Assembly (NCBI RefSeq): GCF_000315625.1
Contig: NW_005434655.1
Span: 297,204 to 333,502, forward strand
Source: Guillardia theta CCMP2712
Lineage: Eukaryota > Cryptophyceae > Pyrenomonadales > Geminigeraceae
DNA length: 36,299 nucleotides
Reading direction: 5' to 3'
The position numbers and the translations under genes were made by a program. The notes below the pieces were generated by a model. It was given only the letters and a program-made list of their open reading frames with translations. It did no database searches and was not told where the DNA came from. Shown piece by piece: positions 31,176 through 36,299 of this stretch. How positions within the stretch are numbered: position 1 is the first letter of the stretch; each line of letters opens with the position of its first letter.

Positions 31176-33018
31176 TCAACACTTGGCTAGACTCATCTCC
31201 TCCAGCCTGAGTTCGAATTCTTGCAGAATTTCCTGAGTCCCAAGGGCTCAACACAGACAGGGGCAGGGAGGGCTTACCTCTGCCGCAAGTTCCCCACTTG
31301 TGATGTCATGGTCTACCAACTGTTTGAACTGCAGCGGGAGGAGAGGTCAGTAGGTACAGAGGGAGGGTAACAACAGGCAAACAGATTCAAGGCAGGACTT
31401 CCTCAGCTCGTTGCATCTTTGAGACAGCCCCTGGACAGTTTCTCTCATCAGCGTTGAGATACAGGATAGAGGAGGAAGAGGAGACAGCAGGTGGAGGTGG
31501 AGTAGACATAGGAAGGGAGGAGGCGAAGACAAAGGAGAGGAGGAGGAGGAGGAGGACCTTTGCCGTGTCTTTGGGGCAGGACTTTGCGGTTCGAGACATG
31601 AAGGATCCAACAGCCTGGACTTAGTTCAATTCAAACTCACAGAGCGGACGGAAGGCAGGCCGTCAAGATTGGGAACCTTTCTCAGCTCCAGATCAAGCCT
31701 GTGCGTTTGATTTTCTCTCGTCCTCTTCCTGTCCTAGGAGACACCCGTCTGTCAAGGGAGCACCCAAATTGCTTCCCTCACCTCCTCTGCCTGCAGCTCA
31801 GCGTCGGGATTCACTTCCTCCGCCGTGTGCGGGTGTTTGAAAGCTTCTATGATCAGATCCCACGGGATAGTGAAACTCGCGTCTGGGGGCAGTCAAGGGG
31901 GATGGGGCAGCTGCTGCTCTAGTCTCACCTGTACAAACTTTCGCCGCATGCTTCTCCCAGGAAGACTTGCTGCTCGGTGTGTATCCTGGCTCTTCGAACC
32001 TGCAGCGTCAGGTCAGCGCTATCGAGCCGTCATGACATCTCAGTGCGAACTTGTCGAACATCCTTTCGACGACAGCCGGAGGGACGCGATCCTGAACTTC
32101 TCTGCATCGTCACGAGTCAGAGACGCAGCCTCCTTCACTGTCGCTGTAGGCACCTTGCCGCGTTACGTCGGAGCGCCAGGTCGACGTCGCAGGATACCCA
32201 GAGGGTGCAGGTGCTGGCATGATGCTTGCGGGCGATCTTGCAGAAGTAGTATCTGGTCCTCTCGCTCACCGACCTCGACACGTGAAGGAGCATTGCATGT
32301 TGTTTACCGCATGCTCCTCAGGTAGAGGTTGTCGTCCACGAGGATGAGAACCTCGGGGTTGTCGCGCAGCCTCTCCTCCACCCGCTGAAAAGCAAGGTGC
32401 TGTCGGTGCAGCTTCAATGATGGAGCAAGGGAGCAGGGAGCATACTCTAGCTGACTTCCAGGCCTCCCTCTCCTCCTCGTTCCACTCCGGCACGTCCTCC
32501 TGAGACTGCCCCCGCTGGTTTGCCGAGACTTGCCGATGCAGCTGGTCGAAGTTCACCACGAGAGTCTCCGGGAAGTACCCGAGCTGCAAGGCACGTTCAC
32601 AACTCATCAAGTTCTGCATCGCCGCGTACATGCTCTACGAACTGCTCCTCCAAGCTGCATGCTGCAGATGAGATCATTTCAACACACATCTTACATCATC
32701 ACACGCAAGAGTTGACCCCCACATCCCTTCCTTCCCTACTGCCTCGTTTCATCCACTCACGGAATCCCCCCTCCCGTCCCTCTTCATGTCTTCCTCTCCC
32801 TTCCCAACTTTGCTCCCCTGTCCCCCCCCTCGTCGCTTTGCTCCTCTCTACCCACATATCCTATCTCATCTCCTCTCGCTCCCCTCTCCTCATCTCTCCC
32901 CCATGCTCTCCTCTCTCTCACCTCTCCTCTTCATCTCCTCCTCCATCGCCTTCACCATCGTCGTCTTCCCCGTCCCAGGAGCTCCGCATACCATCACGAT
33001 GCATCCCCTAGATCCCAT
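31176..33018 (-). CDS. PSTK: L-seryl-tRNA(Sec) kinase, about 13 exons
   Basis: Exons in coding order: 33018-32922, 32661-32639, 32583-32446, 32384-32308, 32273-32154, 32101-32051, 31999-31929, 31882-31782, one near 31705-31652, 31614-31558, 31443-31383, 31328-31278, 31232-31176 (TGA). The N-terminus has a Walker A loop GAPGTGKTT (residues 12-20). ETLVVNFDQLHRQ, then VDDNLYLRSMR (family DDNxxYxSMR) and YYFCKIARKHHAST follow, then SCDVDLALRRNAAR, and MFDKFEEPG ... SSWEKHA formed exactly across the 32051/31999 junction. This order is diagnostic for PSTK, which phosphorylates Ser-tRNA(Sec) so that SepSecS can make selenocysteyl-tRNA. The organism therefore probably makes selenoproteins. The C-terminal half adds helical segments (AFKHPHTAEEV, LRKSCLESF, EFELRLEEM). 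The junction between 31782 and the next exon is unresolved in phase. Confidence 0.82.
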
Positions 33019-33421
33019 TACATTTCCCGCAGGTGCTGGTATCCCGTAACTAAATCAAGGTAGTGAATTATTCGAGTGAGCTACTAAGTAAAATGTGTCA
33101 TCCTCATACCTTCCACATCCTTCACTTGTCGGGCAAGCCCCGATTAATCTATGCGAGGTATGACGCAGAACAGGAGGAGAGAGGATGGGGAAGGAGGAGG
33201 AGGAGGAGGAGGAGGAGGAGGAGGAGATATAAGGGGAGAGAGGGAGGGAGGGGATGGAACTGGAAGAGAGGGGAGGGCAGAACGGCTGGGAGGAGGGAGA
33301 CAAGGGAGACAAGGAGGGATTGAACATTGCCCGCTATCGTCCGCTGATGACCTGCAGGGTCTTGCTGAGCTCCTGGAGCTGCTCGGAGATGCTGATGAGC
33401 GAGATGAGGCCTGGTTCGAGC
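33019..33421. promoter_or_regulatory. Shared upstream region of divergent PSTK and fucosyltransferase-like genes
   Basis: About 400 bp between two start codons facing away from each other, so it presumably holds both promoters. It includes a GGA trinucleotide run (about 33195-33224) and purine-rich flanks. Open frames on both strands around 33330-33420 look mildly protein-like (on -: EPGLISLISISEQLQELSK, then a stop), so an extra small exon cannot be excluded. Confidence 0.4.
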
Positions 33422-33776
33422 ATGCTCCTGCTCCTGCTCCTGCTTGTGTCCAGCTGCCATGGTCAACCGGGCGTGAAGCTCGCGTTCACGAGCCCCCAGG
33501 ATGGATCTAGGTGCTCGTAGGGGGGCGTGCTGGCAGGGCTGACGAGGAGGAGCAGGGTGTGGATCGATGAGGAGCACCCGCTCAAGATCTCCATCGACGT
33601 GTCAGGCGCTAAGTTCCCCCAAGGAAAGACCCTTGAGACGATCGCGACATCTGGAATGACTTGCTGAGCGCAGATGGCTCAATCGCACTCTTCGTGAACG
33701 GACATGTAGGAAGGGCTGGAGAGGATGATGATGGTGGTGGTGGTGGTGGTGGTGATGATGATGGTGATGATGATGG

Positions 33777-33807
<31 letters not shown>

Positions 33808-36299
33808 GGAGATGATGATGGTGATGATGATGATGATGGAGATGATGATGGAGATGATGCAGGATACCGGGCAACGGCTGTCGAAGCCTCCATTCGAGGT
33901 CGCCATGACGGAGCTGGACGACAGGAACTACCGGATCGACGCTAGGTTCTTCGACAAGTGACCAGGCCTTGTCCTCTATCTCCCCCGTTGTAATCGCAAG
34001 CGCAGGAAGGACAGGCCGACTGAGCACGTGGCAAGCGTGACCTTCATGGCTCGGTAGGCAGGGGAAGAGGAGGAGCGGAGAAGAGGAGCAGAGGAGGAGC
34101 AGAGGATGGGGGAGGAAGGAGGTGCAGGAGTGGAGGATGAAACAAGGTGCAGGAGGTACTTGGAGCTGATGGAGCACGAGGAGTATCATGTGTCTGCCGA
34201 AGGCCCTCGGTCAGAGCAAGCTGTTGTGCAGCTAGGTGCTAAGCGACCTGGAGCAGTGGAGACGGGTTCGACGGGATGGCGGGGCTGGAATCGTAAGGGA
34301 GCAAGGGCGACAGGATTCGATAGTGATGCGATGCTTGGGTTCAGATGGGAAATGGAGGCCTCCGGAACTCGATTCTCTTCGGTAGCATCGGACATGAAGG
34401 TGGGGAGATGTACGTGCAGTCAAGGGGGGGAGGAGGAGGAGGAGGAGACAGGAGGAGGAGGAGGAGGAGGAGGGGACGGTGTACGGTGGTATGGCAAGAC
34501 AGCTGAAGAATGGCAGTCGAAACTTCCAGACTGATCGCAGTCTGTCGGTAGGAGCTGAAGTTCGACGTGCTCTGGAAGGAGGACAGCGAGGACCTGCGGT
34601 TGCTCAAGTCCAGGTGGCTCCAGCTGACTTGAGCCTGACATTGACATACCGCAAACTCGCAGGTGGGCGAGTCGACTCACTTACGAGGAGATGAAGAAGG
34701 AGAGTGGAAGGGGAGAAGCTTGCGGGGAGGCTGACAAGGCTGGGCAGGGCGACGAAGTACTCTCTGCATACTCCGACTTCCATGGCCAAGTGAGGAAGGG
34801 AGGGAAGGAGCGGTTGAAGAGGAATGAGGAGGGACCGGGGAGAAGGGAGAGGAGGAGAGGGGGAGAGGAGGAGAACTTTTGGTAGTGGGGGGGGTGCGAT
34901 GGAAGGGGTTTAATTGACAACTTTAGGTCATGCGAGACAAGAGCCTCTGGAAAACAAACAATTTCTTGATCTATCGCACCATGGACAGGGGACTTGGCAA
35001 TCAGGTATGAGAGCTGCCTTTCAACTTCCTTCGTCCTCCTCCGCCGCCTCCCTCCTCCCTCCTCCCTCCTCCCTCCTCCCTCCTCCCTCCTCCCTCCTCC
35101 CTCTTCCCTCCTTCTTCCTCTCGTCCCTCTTCTTCCCTTTCTCTCCCGTCGTCCTTCACCGTTGTCCTTTTGTTTGTCGATTTTCCTTCCTCCCCTTTCT
35201 ACTTCAGCTCGTTATTGACATGTCGCTTCTTCCTTTAGCTTGAGTCGCTGGTTTCAGGTTTCTCTCCTTACCCTCTCCTCGCCTCTTCTCCTCAGAAATT
35301 CTTCAGCCTTCGCCATGGCGCTCCTGACCAATCGCGTCTTCCTCGTCGACTCGACAACCATCCACCACTTGTTCCGTCCTCCTCCAGTATAACCTCCTCC
35401 CTCTCACCTCCTCTCTCTTACCTCCTCCCTCTTAACGCCTCCTTCCCTCCCTCAGCCCTCCTGCCTCCTGTCTCCTGCCTCCCTCCCTCCCTCCCTCCCT
35501 CCCTCCCTCCCTCCTTCTCCACAGCTTCTTCGTCCTCACCATCCTTCAGGGTCTGCTGTGGCATTACTCCATGGTAGCCGACCAGCTCTCGCATGACGTG
35601 ACCCTCTCCTCGCGCCCTCCGCTCCATGATGCTCCTCCTCCAGTACATCTACGACAACTCGAAACTGCTCGACCTGAGATGGCAGAACCCTCTCGAGTTT
35701 CCAAACTTGCTGTGCAAGGTGCTGAGGATGCGGGGGATGCGAAAGAGCTCTGAAGGCCCTGCAGGACATCAGCGAGGTTTACAAGAAAAGATTCCTCTTC
35801 GTCTTCTCGGATCAGGTCCCTTGCTCCTGCTCGTCTCTGCCCTTTCCCTTTCCTCTCCTCTCCCCTCCTCCCAGCCTCTCTTCACCCCTCTCATCTTCAC
35901 TTCTTCTCTTGAGCTCTCCTCTGTTTCCCTCCTTCTTTCCTCTTTCTCCCCCTCCTCAAACTCGACGTCTCCCTTCTGAATTACCTTCCAGTACTTCCTG
36001 CCAGCGATCTTGCACAACTCGCTCTACCGTTCAACCCTGCAGTCTTGGTTTGGGGAAGGTGAAGTCCAGCCATTGAGCTGGAAAATCTTTTCATGTGAGT
36101 TTTCGGACAGATCTTTTCGGAGTGCTGTTGCGACACCTGATGAGGCCCAAGGAAATCCTAGTCAACAAGGTTCCTCTCCCTCAGTCTTCGACGCGGAGGT
36201 TTGACGTGCTCTTGTACTCTCAGGCTGTTTCTTTTTACCGGCAGAACCTCGAGGTGAATCCTCAGATCCCTTGTTCCTCCTCCTCCTCCTCCTCCACCA
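33422..36299 (+). CDS. Fucosyltransferase-like (GT37/GT11-type) secreted or Golgi protein, 3' end outside window
   Basis: Starts with a signal anchor of eight Leu (VSSCHGQPG follows). Exons traced: 33422-33510, 33556-about 33630 or beyond, one ending about 33706 (DGSIALFVNGH), 33863-33957 (FEVAMTELDDRNYRIDARFF), about 34003-34053 (RPTEHVASVTFMAR), then around 34554-34610 (FDVLWKEDSEDLRLLKS), 34927-35004 (NFLIYRTMDRGLGNQ), 35239-35257, 35307-35386, then 35630 onward (YIYDNSKLLDLRWQNP, FLPAILHNSLYRSTL, LFGVLLRHLMRPKEILVNK). Joining 35004/35239/35257/35307 gives GLGNQLESLVSAFAMALLTN followed by RVFLVD, the GDP-fucose-site region of xyloglucan-type fucosyltransferases (family GLGNR...ALASAFLYALLTNRVLLVD). 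The N-terminal part looks like a beta-sandwich (SPQDGS, ISIDVSGAKFPQG). The frame shifts without a visible intron near 33630, and exons between 34060 and 34900 are partly unresolved. Confidence 0.6.
33725..33858 (+). repeat. (GAT)n/(GGT)n trinucleotide array, intronic
   Basis: GATGAT with GGT and GGA variants over about 130 nt, ending at the acceptor GATGATGCAG before 33863. The frames across it (poly-Asp, poly-Met/Val, and on - poly-His/Ile/Ser) are artefacts; the 195-aa minus frame with a His run is one of these. Confidence 0.88.
35044..35103 (+). repeat. (CTCCCTC)n pyrimidine heptamer array, intronic
   Basis: About eight CTCCCTC units in the intron between 35004 and 35239 of the fucosyltransferase-like gene. 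A second pyrimidine tract of CCCT units lies at about 35479-35515 in a later intron. Confidence 0.88.

Noticed and set aside
33602-34189. 195-aa minus-strand frame with a long His run
   Set aside because: It is the complement of the (GAT)n/(GGT)n array and of the plus-strand exons; composition alone explains it.

Overview
This is nuclear DNA of a unicellular eukaryote, most probably a photosynthetic alga. Nearly every gene is cut into small exons by GT-AG introns, mostly 37-60 nt long. The gene set includes a tocopherol-cyclase-like protein, a RAP-domain protein with a leader that looks like a bipartite plastid-targeting signal, a plant-type patatin lipase and L-seryl-tRNA(Sec) kinase. The style (moderate GC, compact introns, secondary-plastid-like leader) reminds me of a cryptophyte such as Guillardia. 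That placement is inference; no sequence search was run. Exon joins were worked out by hand from splice sites, reading phase and family resemblance.

Layout, left to right. 1-1071 (-): RAP-domain protein, 3' end off the window. 1072-3227: no gene; a C-rich island (about 1370-1800) and an extremely GC-rich block (about 2260-2580). 3228-7868 (+): a single uninterrupted 1546-codon gene for a receptor-like membrane protein ending in a CHAT (caspase-fold) protease domain. 7869-9545: doubtful short ORFs, then a G-rich island. 9546-13081 (+): 19-exon PDZ / coiled-coil / Armadillo-like protein. 13565-15835 (+): 10-exon tocopherol-cyclase-like protein. 16074-19092 (+): ankyrin protein with a myristoylation-type N-terminus. 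19204-21666 (-): 12-exon PP4/PP2A-type protein phosphatase. 22032-23092 (-): small single-pass coiled-coil protein. 23093-25059: long C-rich non-coding tract. 25060-25938 (+): small lipidated PDZ protein. 26269-29640 (-): patatin-like lipase of the SDP1 / DUF3336 type. 29641-31175: no gene seen. 31176-33018 (-): PSTK. 33422 to the right edge (+): fucosyltransferase-like gene, incomplete.

The genes do not form one pathway. The item most likely to be new is the CHAT receptor at 3228-7868: signal peptide, Cys-rich glycosylated ectodomain, about five membrane passes, zinc-binding Cys clusters, four He_PIG/cadherin-like modules and a CHAT domain with an intact His/Cys dyad. It is also the only long gene here with no intron. 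Other points of note are complementary hexamer arrays in different introns of the phosphatase gene, strand-polar C-rich intergenic islands, a shared MGxEQS leader on two unrelated genes, and two GC-AG introns.
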